A DNA stretch of 64,000 bases, from contig NC_029527.1 of NCBI RefSeq assembly GCF_001577835.2, forward strand, positions 15,433,424-15,497,423, given 5' to 3'. A model generated the notes under the pieces. The model was not told the origin of the DNA, did not search any database, and saw only the letters and a program-made list of their open reading frames with translations. The first letter of the stretch is position 1. Each line of letters begins with the position of its first letter. The DNA is from Coturnix japonica. Taxonomy: Eukaryota > Chordata > Aves > Galliformes > Phasianidae. Position numbers and translations under genes: made by a program. Positions 29,001-38,109 of the stretch are shown here, piece by piece.

Positions 29001-32000
29001 CGTAAGTAGCAGCAGGCAACTGAATTCAGTCTTGTCCCCCAGCTGCTCATAGAGGATGTGTTCTTCTGCTCCATGTTAGGCTGTAATGGAACGGGCTGTG
29101 AAATAGGAAAATATGTAAAAGCCCTTTTTATGGAAGATAAATGTTTAAACTAAACAATTAGAGGCTGAATACACAAGTTAATTGACATACTTTTCATATA
29201 CGATTATTGACATACTTTTAATGTGCTGTTTGCTGTGGCAAATTAGTCATTTGCTCATGTTTCCGATACCCAGCAGAGGAAGGCCAGCAGAGTCCTGTAG
29301 CTGGTTCATTTCAACACACTCCTCTGGTTTCAGAATCCCCACATGCGTTTTCAGTGCTATCTACAGTTCTGCATCTTGTTTTAATTTTTTGCAGTTCCTG
29401 AAGTCACCCCAGCCAATGTCAGTGGAGGTGGAGGCAGCAAGTCAGAGCTGGTCATTACGTGGGAGGTGAGTGGAGACCAAACCAAGAGGAGAATGAATAT
29501 GGTGCTGCGAACCAAGGGCAACTCCTGAGCCTCAGCCCTTACCTTGGTGCTGTGTTATGTGGCAGCAAATGGTTAAGAGTTAGCACAATGCAATTCACGC
29601 TGGTTTTTACTGCTGCTAATGAAAGCCAGCAAGAGGAGATGCAGAGATGAAGAATGTTTAATATTCCTTAAGGCAGCCAGGGCTAGAACTTTAGTCATTT
29701 GTCTGCTCGTATTTTCATGTTATGATGTGATGCAGCTGGCGTATTTTTCCTAATAATGAACTTCACTAGACATGCTAACACTTCCACTTAGCACTGTTCC
29801 TGACCAAGCTGGCAGAATGAATCACCAGAGATATTTTTAAGGTTATTAAAAAACTATAAATGGGTTTTTCTCCTTACCACACAGCTCAATGTGCTAAATT
29901 TCCCCCTCCATTGGACTAATTAGTTTCGCTGCATCTCCTACAGATACTCCAATATGTTTCAAAAACACAAGAACATCAGCCGTGACTTTGACTCATAATT
30001 TGCACAGAATATAATTTGTATTCCAACACAACAGTCAATTTATTCTCATAAACATCCAGAGGCCATCTTTCTAATGGCCTGGTATTTTATATTTTTGAGC
30101 CTTGGACTGCAGAGCGACGCCGCCACCAAAAGTAACCCCTTGACACACAGGACAGTGGCCCATCATTACAGAATATTGTCATACATTGAAACTTTGGGTG
30201 TCCATAGGCCCATTTGAGCTTCCAGCTGCTAACCCTAGACTTAGGAAGGACCAAGAAGCAATAGGGAAATAAATGCAATTGCTCAACTTGCCACCTCTCC
30301 ATGCTTTGTCTGCCCACAGACCGTGCCTGAGGAGCTGCAGAACGGAGGTGGCTTTGGCTACGTGGTGGCCTTCCGCCCCTTCGGCACCATCAGCTGGATG
30401 CAGACCGTCGTGGCCTCGCCAGACGCCTCCAGATACGTCTTCCGCAACGAGAGCCTGCCGCCCTTCTCGCCCTACGAAGTGAAAGTGGGGGTGTACAATA
30501 ACAAGGGGGAAGGCTCCTTCAGTCCCGTGACAGTCGTGTACTCGGCAGAGGAAGGTAGTGTGAGGAGCCCATCCCCCCTCCCCCGCCTTGCCATCATCCG
30601 CGGATCAGAGAGGGTTCAGCATCCGCATTGACATTTTTTGATTCCTAATCCTTGCTCTGATTTATAATAAATGGTGCACCGTGATTAATTCTTTTGATAG
30701 TCATTAAAATAACATTAATCGTAATGAAATCTTTTGATATTAATGAAAAAGCAATATGTAATCTGGAAAGAATTCAGCAGAGATTTAGTATGAATTAATG
30801 TCCACTGATTAGAAAATGTTCCCTCTTGTCCTAATTACTGTACATGGTATCCTAGGTTGGGCTTAGTAATGACATTTATTATTTCTCTTGCAAAGGGGAA
30901 GTGCAGTCTAGCACAGGCCTGACAGGGCTTTGTTTTGAAATGGGAAAGTTTGTTTTTGTCACATGCCTCTTTTCGCATGCAATAATGAAATTCCCTTGAA
31001 GTTAGTGACTAATTAAACATAGAATTGAAAACTCTGATTTTATTTTTAACTCTTCTACCCAGAGCCAACCAGAGCTCCAGTCACAGTTCTCGCCAGAAGC
31101 CTTTCTGCCACAGACATTGAAATTTCTTGGGCTCCTCCTCGAGAGAATCAGCACAAAGGAAGGATACAGGGCTATGAGGTAAGGCAGGGAGCCACGGCGT
31201 GGTTCCAGGGCTGTGTGCTAAGCAGTTTGGGGCAGCACTGCTCCTACTGTGTGGTCCTGCTGAGCAGTGCCTTACTCTTTCAGCAGTAAGAAAAGGTTCA
31301 TTCTCTTCCGCGGTAAAAGGTGACACATCTGTCTGTGTGAAATGCAGATGGGAACTTGCTGTGGTCAGACAGTGTGTGCTGATGACCAGACAGGCTGCTC
31401 TGACATCAGCAAGCTTCTTGGGAAAGTCCATAGTTTGCAGGTCATTTCTTCCATCTCAGACCAAAGCAGTGGTCATAAGCAGCCCCGAGTTTAAGGACAG
31501 AAGGTATCCTGTTTAATCCTTGGCATCTCCCCTGAGGTGGGAAAAACAGCAAGACTTGCCCAGATGAGACACAGAGAACCTCTTTGGGCAGAAGTATCAT
31601 AGAGCTAGGAACCACCAGGATGCTGCCTGCCTGCAGCTGGGGTTGAAGCGCTCACTTTGTCTTGCAGGTCAGGTGTTGGAGACATGACGAAAAGGAAGAG
31701 AACGCGAGAAGGATCAGGACAGTTGGTAACCAGACATCTGCCAAAGTCACCAACTTGCAAGGCAATGCACTCTATCACCTGGCAGTCAAGGCATACAACA
31801 CTGCTGGCACCGGCCCGTCCAGCGCCGTGGTCAACGTGACGACAAAAAAGCCACGTGAGTGCTCAGGACAGTAGGCCGTGCTCTGCCTGGAGAGGGTCTC
31901 TGCCAGCTCTCCTAGTTTTAATTGAGCCTAAGGAACTGGGAGATATTTATTTGCTGTTTTCTTTGTGCAGAAGGATTAGCCATTTCTTGGTAAGGTTCTT

Positions 32001-34660
32001 CTCCATGTTAAGTAAGCAGAGCTTGCAAAATTAAAATCACAGCTGTGTAGGAACATTAAGTATTTATCTTGTTCAAGAGGTTTTTTTCTTCTTGTCTTGG
32101 GCATGTTGAGCACCTGAATGCATACCTTTACAGCCAGAAGACAGTGCAGTGTCACAGCTGCTGTGACCTCAGGGAGATCAGCTCATAAGCTGGGATGGGA
32201 CAAGTTGGAAGGGTATGGGGAGGGATCTGACTGCCAATGGCACTCCACAGTCACAGAATGCTTTCTCTGGTTTGCCATAGCACCAAGTCAACCCCCTGGG
32301 AACATCATATGGAACTCATCAGACTCCAAGATCATACTGAACTGGGACCAGGTGAAAGCACTGGATAATGAGTCAGAAGTGCGGGGCTACAAAGTGAGTG
32401 TTTGCCAGCACGGGTCATACACAGCCTCCATTGGGACATGCAGGGAGTCCTGATGGAGCATTGGCTGTCCCCAAATTCTTGCACTGGGCTTTAATGGGAA
32501 TGTTCATTATCCTGTATTGAGTTTGGGGTTTACAGTAGGACCTTGGGTGGAAACCTTCCAGAGGCTGTAGCCAGCTCCTTAATTGCAGATAAATAAAATG
32601 CTTTTTTAATAGCTCTATTTTCTTCAGAAAGCAAAGCCAAAAGAAAAGAAAGAGAATCCTCATTAGTAGCTGTTTTAATAGGGTTTAATTTAACCAGAGA
32701 GAAATCTTGGGAAGAATTCAGCTCCATCACCTTCCACGAGGGTTTAATTTGGCCCAAAGAAGACACCAGTGAGTGAATGCCAGCCATTGCCTCTGGGGCT
32801 GGGCTATGTGAGCATTTCCACCAGAGCTGGAAGCAGTGAAGGACCTGGGCACGCTTCATTTTCTGTTCACAGCCCACAGTTTGGCAGCATCAGACTCATG
32901 TGTTTGTGCCAGCTCTCATGTCTGCCCTCACTTCTAAGTATCTTTGATGCACTCTGCTGAATAATCAAAAGTAAGGAATTTCTCGGGGCTTTCAGTCAGA
33001 AACCCCAGATGAATCCCAGCAGTTCAGACTGTCTCATCCCTACACATTTTTGGTCTGAAATGCAAATTAAGAAGTCAGTTGAAACAGGTGAAAGAGCCTC
33101 TCATACCCTTGAAAAGGCAGAATCTGTCTCACAGGTGTCTAAAAGTTCCTTTCTTTACTTACGGTTAGGATAACTCACATTCCTTCCCGGCTCACAGCAA
33201 AACACTGCCCAATTTTTGGTGTTTTTTTTTCTGGAAATCTTCAGAATTATGCCACAATTTGTGGTGCTAATTAATAGGACTTGTGGTTCTTAGCAGGTGA
33301 ATTTAAGAAGTAGTTTAGGTGGGGAGGGCAGTAGTGGCTGCTGGGGTCAGGACTGCACCTTGGTGACCAGACTGTGTGTCTGGGTGTCACTGGGTACTTG
33401 AGGTGTGTGAAGAGCAGTGGTCAGACCAGATGCTCCTACAGCAACGAGTGCTTCTGCTGTTTGTGCTTCCTCATTGCTCTCCCACAGGTTTTGTACAGGT
33501 GGAACAGGCAGAGCAGTGCATCTGTGATTGAAACCAACAGGACCTCGGTGGAGCTCTCCCTGCCCTTTGATGAGGACTACATCATCGAGATAAAGCCCTT
33601 CAGTGACGGGGGCGATGGCAGCAGCAGCGAGCAGATCCGGATCCCAAAGATCTCGAGTAAGGCCAGGGAGCAGGTGCCCCTCTACCCTGTGTCACCCCAG
33701 GAGCAGCCAGTGGGACCTGGGCATGGGCATCATGCCCTGGGGGGGCAGAAATTCAGCATCCAGCACAGCTCAGGGTCCCAGCTCCAGCCTGAGCCAAGGT
33801 TAAACTATGAGAGATGCTGTCATAAGCGCTTACGGTTCTGTTTTAAGATTTCTACACACTTTCTGCTTCCTACTTCCATACTCATATATACTGAATATAT
33901 TGTTTCACTGCAACTCACTATAACAAAATATAAAACGCAGTGTTCAGAGACTTTTAAATTTATAAGGCTACTATATAGCAATATTCCATTCTGTGTTGGA
34001 TGCATAAATATTTATTTAGGGAAATGAGGTTGTGCAGAAGAACAAACAGAAAAGAGAGTATTTTATTACTCAACATTGCTTTTGCAAAATCTCCATGTCC
34101 CATCTTCCATTAATAATACCGCAGTTTATAAGCTGCATTAAATCAGCTGCCTCTGCAATGCAGGAATGTGGCATTAAAATTACAGCGATGTGAAAAGCCC
34201 TGTGTGAGAGCAGAATTATCTCCCCCTGGTTGTGTGCTGTGGCCATACTAACCCTGCAGAGGGATTTCATCAGCAGACACAGCAGAGCAGGAGCGCACGC
34301 CAGTTCCTATTTGGCTCCACGCAGGAGTATCCCCATAGGATGCTTTAGGATCGTCCTTTAGGATGTGGATTGGGCCAGGCTGGTGCCGTTAATAACAGCT
34401 TGAATAACTGTAAAGAAGTATGTGGGAGAAGCCTCAGAATAACAGCAGTGGAGATTTCAGTGGGCAGGAAGGGGTGGTGGTGGAGCATGGGGAATGGGCA
34501 GGGCTGTGGGCTGAAGGTTTGCAGTGCTCTCTGCTGATCTCCCTTTTTTCTTTGCTCAGATGCGTACGCGAGAGGAGGCAGCCCTTCGACCTCCAACGCC
34601 TGCACACTGTCAGCCATCAGCACGATAATGATCTCGCTCACAGCTCGGTCCAGTTTATGA
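7955..34660 (+). CDS. CNTN4: Contactin-4, 3' half of the coding region (12 exons)
   Basis: Contactin-4 is a GPI-anchored neuronal adhesion protein of the Ig superfamily with six Ig and four fibronectin III domains, acting in axon guidance and synaptic contacts. Twelve exons are seen: 7955-8082, 24243-24418, 25870-25990, 27975-28133, 28852-29001, 29395-29465, 30320-30554, 31063-31178, 31668-31854, 32281-32393, 33488-33656 and 34560-34660. All have AG/GT borders and compatible phases and sum to about 575 codons, a little over half of the roughly 1026-residue family length. The translation closely follows recalled human CNTN4 and fits it better than CNTN3 or CNTN6, for instance in the end of the Ig repeat and the C-terminus. 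Earlier exons lie to the left of the window. The introns between 24419 and 34559 are 0.4-2.0 kb; apart from the sites listed separately I see nothing in them. Confidence 0.96.
8949..8996 (+). repeat. Degenerate CCATAC/CCATAC-CTA microsatellite
   Basis: Several imperfect copies of CCATAC and CATACC, interrupted by CTGCAC. Short and imperfect; in an intron. Confidence 0.7.
12420..12600 (+). mobile_element. CR1 LINE 3' fragment
   Basis: Contains CACTGGAACAGGCTGCCCAG, GTTGGACTCGATGAGCTCTG, CCCTTCCAACCCCTACC and the end TCTGTGATTCTGTG, all CR1 3'-end landmarks in plus orientation. 5'-truncated and non-coding. Confidence 0.87.
21606..21655 (-). mobile_element. Short CR1 LINE 3' terminus
   Basis: AGAATGGCCTGGGTTGGAAC followed by GGACCTTAAAGACCAT and GTTCCAA is the reverse complement of a CR1 3' end. 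Only about 50 bases remain. Confidence 0.7.
24243..24418 (+). CDS. CNTN4: CNTN4 exon: first half of sixth Ig domain
   Basis: Begins by completing Asp (DPTRVMV...) and encodes the B-C strands of the last Ig domain, with the VLPCQV cysteine and FTWSFNG core tryptophan. It ends in phase 0 after VGG at a GTAAGT donor. A 16 kb intron precedes it. Confidence 0.95.
25870..25990 (+). CDS. CNTN4: CNTN4 exon: second half of sixth Ig domain
   Basis: Encodes [10 protein letters not shown] through ADLIVR and includes [10 protein letters not shown], the second cysteine strand of the Ig fold. The acceptor is a tandem CAGCAG. The upstream AG is chosen because human CNTN4 keeps the Gln; the downstream AG would remove only that residue. 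Confidence 0.94.
26627..26696 (+). mobile_element. Degraded CR1-like 3' remnant
   Basis: Ends with CATTCCAACCTCAACCATTC and TGTG after a GAGCAGGGGATG-like segment, resembling the last 70 bases of a CR1. Heavily diverged, so assignment is tentative. Confidence 0.5.
27975..28133 (+). CDS. CNTN4: CNTN4 exon: first fibronectin III domain, part 1
   Basis: Starts with the Ig-FnIII linker GPPGPPEDV, followed by TAQLSWRPG with the core tryptophan and the contactin-typical [10 protein letters not shown]. It ends one base into a Val codon. Confidence 0.95.
28852..29001 (+). CDS. CNTN4: CNTN4 exon: first fibronectin III domain, part 2
   Basis: Encodes [10 protein letters not shown] through RRTEEA, including [14 protein letters not shown], the typical Leu/Tyr strand of an FnIII fold. 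Phases match both neighbours. Confidence 0.95.
29395..29465 (+). CDS. CNTN4: CNTN4 exon: start of second fibronectin III domain
   Basis: A 71-base exon encoding [20 protein letters not shown] and ITWE, with the core tryptophan. It ends in phase 0 at a GTGAGT donor. Confidence 0.94.
30320..30554 (+). CDS. CNTN4: CNTN4 exon: rest of second fibronectin III domain
   Basis: Encodes [20 protein letters not shown] through VYSAEE, including the YVFRNES sequon and [14 protein letters not shown]. It is distinctly GC-richer than the surrounding introns. The donor GTAGTG is weaker than consensus. Confidence 0.95.
30660..30800. promoter_or_regulatory. Candidate intronic regulatory element rich in ATTA/TAAT motifs
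   Basis: An AT-rich block in the CNTN4 intron after the 30320-30554 exon. It has many TAAT/ATTA homeodomain-type cores and two copies of TCTTTTGATA about 45 bases apart. This is what a conserved neural enhancer often looks like, but conservation cannot be judged here. Confidence 0.3.
31063..31178 (+). CDS. CNTN4: CNTN4 exon: third fibronectin III domain, part 1
   Basis: Encodes [20 protein letters not shown] through GRIQGYE, with the core tryptophan in ISWAPP. It ends in phase 0 at [16 protein letters not shown] is shared with human CNTN4 and separates it from CNTN3 and CNTN6. Confidence 0.95.
31668..31854 (+). CDS. CNTN4: CNTN4 exon: third fibronectin III domain, part 2
   Basis: Encodes [20 protein letters not shown] through NVTTKKP, including [17 protein letters not shown]. 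It ends one base into a Pro codon. Confidence 0.95.
32281..32393 (+). CDS. CNTN4: CNTN4 exon: fourth fibronectin III domain, part 1
   Basis: Encodes [20 protein letters not shown] then [18 protein letters not shown]. It ends in phase 0 at GTGAGT. Nearly identical to recalled human CNTN4. Confidence 0.95.
33488..33656 (+). CDS. CNTN4: CNTN4 exon: fourth fibronectin III domain, part 2
   Basis: Encodes [20 protein letters not shown] through IRIPKIS, closing the last FnIII domain. It ends one base into the Asn codon shared with the terminal exon. Confidence 0.95.
34560..34660 (+). CDS. CNTN4: CNTN4 terminal coding exon: GPI-anchor signal
   Basis: Encodes [20 protein letters not shown] and the hydrophobic tail [14 protein letters not shown] before TGA. 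A small-residue region followed by a hydrophobic tail is the expected GPI transamidase signal of contactins. The stop fixes the 3' end of the coding sequence. Confidence 0.95.
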
Positions 34661-36030
34661 CAAAAATTACACAGAGGACTTCTTGTTTATAATATAAGCA
34701 ACATTTAGCTAGCTGTTTTGAAGACACCCAGTACCAAGTAATATTGTGGTTTGAGTACATCTTACTACTGGAAAAATGTTTATGCTTCTTTAGGAATGGC
34801 ATTATACAGTACTTCCTCAAAGCAAATATAGCTTTGTCTGAAGTTTCCTTGGAAACTCTGCAATGCACTGAAAACATCTGTAATACGATGTTACCAAAGC
34901 AGTTTACATATGTCCTTATATGCATATTTTTTATTATATATTTAGTGTTTTATAGAATTTTTTAAAAGTTAACATACGATGTAGATATTAATTTTTCCTC
35001 TGCTATAAAATGCTATGGACAACATTATCATGAAAATATTGTTTGGAATTTTTTCCTTTCTGACGAGAGTTCCACGTTGTTCTTAGTCAATTGGCCGCCC
35101 CTTTCCTGTTTGGTGTCACAGGGCTCCGCGGGGCAGAACTGCTTCCCACTGGGCTCAGAGTGAGCAGCGATACTTGTGTGAACCCAGTGCTGTTAGCACA
35201 CAGGATTTTCCTTGTTATTCAGAGGATTCAGCAAGACAAACTCCAAATGCTCAGAAGGAATGCTATGATCTTGAAGCAAAACACGCAGATTTCGGTTGTT
35301 TGCGGACTACAGGACATGTAGCTGATATTCTGGCGTCATGCAGTAAGGTTCCATTTTTACTGTCTTGAAATAGCTTTGTCTTTATCATAATTAGCATCAA
35401 ATGGGATAGGAATGGAGGTAGCGTGGAGATGCTGGGTACCTGTGGGTGTCCCCCTGAGGGCCCTGCTGCAAATTTGTGCTCACATTGCTCCAAGGACACC
35501 AATAGCAGCGCTCCGACACGCAATGCAACCGGGCTCAGCGCTGCCCACACGCTTTCCTCCCCCATCCTTTAGTCATCTTCCTCTCCAGCCCCATTCTGGC
35601 ACCCACTGGGGCCCAGCAGCGGTACGGGGAGCCCCTCGGAGGTGTAACAGCAGCATGCCGGAAAATGACAAAATCCACAGCAAAAATCATCTTCTTCAGA
35701 GAAGGACTGTTTGTTACTACGGGGTACTTTTGTACGTTCACTCAGATGGGATAACGCTAGTACAAGGCAATGGAATTTTCTATACAATTTTCAAGTTTAA
35801 ATGCGCAGCAGTGGTTTACTATTATTTTTTTTCCTGATAGCTTGAATTTGCCTGTAACTTGTCTTTTTTGCTTACAAAATAATACAGTTAACTTTTAGAC
35901 CTTCTAAATATATTTATTCAGTAACGCATAATCAGGATTCCACTTGTGTGAAAGTCAGGGGTGTTGACCAGAGAAATATTGTCAGTATTTCAAGCTGTGT
36001 TTCTTTCTTAGTTTGATATGGTTACTTCTA

Positions 36031-36033
<3 letters not shown>

Positions 36034-36089
<56 letters not shown>

Positions 36090-36107
36090 CGAAAAAAAAA
36101 AAAAAAA
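36034..36107 (+). repeat. Poly(A) tract within the CNTN4 3'UTR
   Basis: About 55 uninterrupted A residues (36034-36088), then GCG, then 16 more A. No target-site duplication or upstream LINE/SINE body is visible, so it looks like an expanded homopolymer rather than a retroposon tail. Its length is uncertain because such tracts are error-prone in assembly. Confidence 0.9.
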
Positions 36108-36224
36108 CACAAAACCAAGAAAAATGGAACAAAAAAAACAACAAAAGAGCTGTAGTTTTCTCCCCGGTGTAAATGATATTTATCAGTGAACTAGCAGATG
36201 TAACCTTTTTTTAAAGGTATTGTT

Positions 36225-36230
36225 AATAAA
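36225..36230 (+). terminator. Candidate CNTN4 poly(A) signal
   Basis: Canonical AATAAA about 1.57 kb after the CNTN4 stop, followed by a T/G-containing stretch (CTGTCATTTGTAAAG). It is the first well-placed signal I find and lies before the oppositely oriented IL5RA 3' end. Confidence 0.5.
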
Positions 36231-36250
36231 TATTCTGTCATTTGTAAAGA

Positions 36251-38016
36251 TACCTGTCTGCCAGGAGCATTTCTCCACCCCGACCCTTTTCACCCACAAT
36301 GACAAATGTCAGCACCCAGCGCCCACCCGGCTCCTCCCCACCTGGTAGGGATCCACTTCAGAGTAAATCTATTGGGGTGAGAACAGCTATTACTGTAGAG
36401 TCCTGAACATTCAAAGCTCCCATGCAGAGCGGTGTGGTTGGAGTGCAGCTCGGGCATCTGGGTGTCTCATCAAGATATGAGAAAGGATCAGGAACAAAAC
36501 AAACGCTCTCCTCCCTCCAGGTAAGGCATCGCTTCTTTCTTGTCTTTGTGGACTGTGGCAACATTTTGTGTTTCTGATTCTGTTCTTTTAAGTGCAGCTA
36601 ATTTGCGTGATTGGAGCCCACCTAATCTCGGGTGTTTCCTTTGGTGTTTCAAAGGAACCCACTGCACTTTGCCTGTCAGCGGTGCTTAAAACCAAATGTA
36701 CGCAATTCAGCTCTTAGAAAGAAGTTTTAAAATTGCCATCTTCTATGGGAAATGTAAAGAGATTTATTAAAGCAGAGACACTCAGACGGAGGTAGGGAGC
36801 TTGGCACCTGATGGGGAGCACCTGAACAGCATGGCTATGGGGAGAAAGCACAGAAAGCCAGGCAAGAGAAGCAATGGGCTGCGACTGTTTGTGTTGTTTC
36901 CCCATGGTGTGCATCCCCACCAGCAGCATGGGAAATCCCAAGCTTGTCTATCTGTCACTTCTGAAGCTTACAGCAGAAATGTCCTGTCCAAGCGCTGGTG
37001 CCCCGAGAGCTGAAGGCTTTCACTGCAAAGTGCAGAGCAGTCACAGCGCACAGCTCAAATGCAAACTACACTGAACGCATTGCATTAATCTCTGCAGTAC
37101 CTTTCCATTAATGGGAGTGAAATTATATTTAGAAATTTTATTTATTAGGGTACTTGAAGCCATGACATAAATGAAATACATTACAGTAAATGAATTCTCT
37201 TTCATCTCACTTTTAGGATTTTAATAATGAAATACTGATTTTCAGACTGTTAAAGCTGGGCACCTCCAATCCATTCCAATCACAAGTAGTAGAGACATTC
37301 GAGGAACAAACATTGTTATATTAATGAGCTACATTAATTTTGATGGAGCCATGCTATTTCACCCACATGAGAGCTGCCTCATTTATTATAATTATTTCTT
37401 GTCTTTAGCACCTGGGAACTCCATTATGTTTAGGCACTTTCCAGACAACTTCATTGCTTGGTGTTCTGTTGGGTTTTTTGGTCTTAATATTCCATGCTTA
37501 TGTGCTCGGGGCAGCCGGGTGGGCAGGAGCTCTTCAGCCAGCACTCAAAGAGCAGGGCAGTTGGTGAGGGCAGACCAGAGCTGCTTGGTTGGCTTCAGGC
37601 AGGTCTAGTAACTTGCTTGGATGGCTAAGAAGAATGAGCTGCAATACTGGGCTTGGATTTTCAAACTCAGCTGAAGGCAACTGGAAGAGGAGCCCAGCTC
37701 CCTTGGTATCAGAAAGCCCTGGTGAAACCACAGGGCAAACTTAGCTACGCATAACTGAGGACTGCATTCCCAGGCTGTGTTTTATAGATGGGTTTAAGGA
37801 AAGGCATCAGCATGTGCCAGGAAAGTGTTGCTTTTTTATCTTCTTTCCCCTTACACTGTACCCTCTTGCACCATGTCTGTGGGTCAAGGCTGCCACCTTG
37901 CCATTGGCACCACTGTGCTTGTTGCAGAGTGCTCACACCAGCTGTTCTAAATGGATGGACAAGCAATGCTGGAACCAACAGCCGAGCAGTTCTTCACCTG
38001 TGGCCTCGTGGCTGCC
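36251..38016. other. Convergent CNTN4/IL5RA 3' interval, including likely IL5RA 3'UTR
   Basis: This lies between the CNTN4 poly(A) signal and the IL5RA stop. Minus-strand AATAAA candidates are TTTATT at 37141-37146 and near 36763, so part of it is probably IL5RA 3'UTR. No other gene, repeat or RNA is recognised. Confidence 0.5.
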
Positions 38017-38109
38017 TCAGAAGACGTTGTTGTGCAGATCACTGCAGGGGAGGCCCTCGGCCAGGCTGCCCGGCTCCAGCCATGTCTCGCTGGCGCAGCT
38101 GCGTGCCCT
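38017..38109 (-). CDS. IL5RA: IL5RA terminal coding exon: cytoplasmic tail
   Basis: After a TTGTTTTGCAG acceptor it encodes RARSCASETWLEPGSLAEGL then PCSDLHNNVF and TGA. Chosen because it enters in phase 0 after NHYE, has about the human tail length, shares an SET motif, and ends in VF as human does. Similarity is otherwise low, so this is a good but not certain call. Confidence 0.7.
   Translation of the reverse strand, partial: RARSCASETWLEPGSLAEGLPCSDLHNNVF

Larger units (their letters stand above)
34661..36250 (+). other. CNTN4: CNTN4 3'UTR (inferred extent)
   Basis: AT-rich non-coding sequence directly downstream of the CNTN4 stop. The extent is inferred from the AATAAA at 36225-36230; earlier cleavage is possible. 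It contains a long A tract near its end. No repeats or other genes are recognised. Confidence 0.55.
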
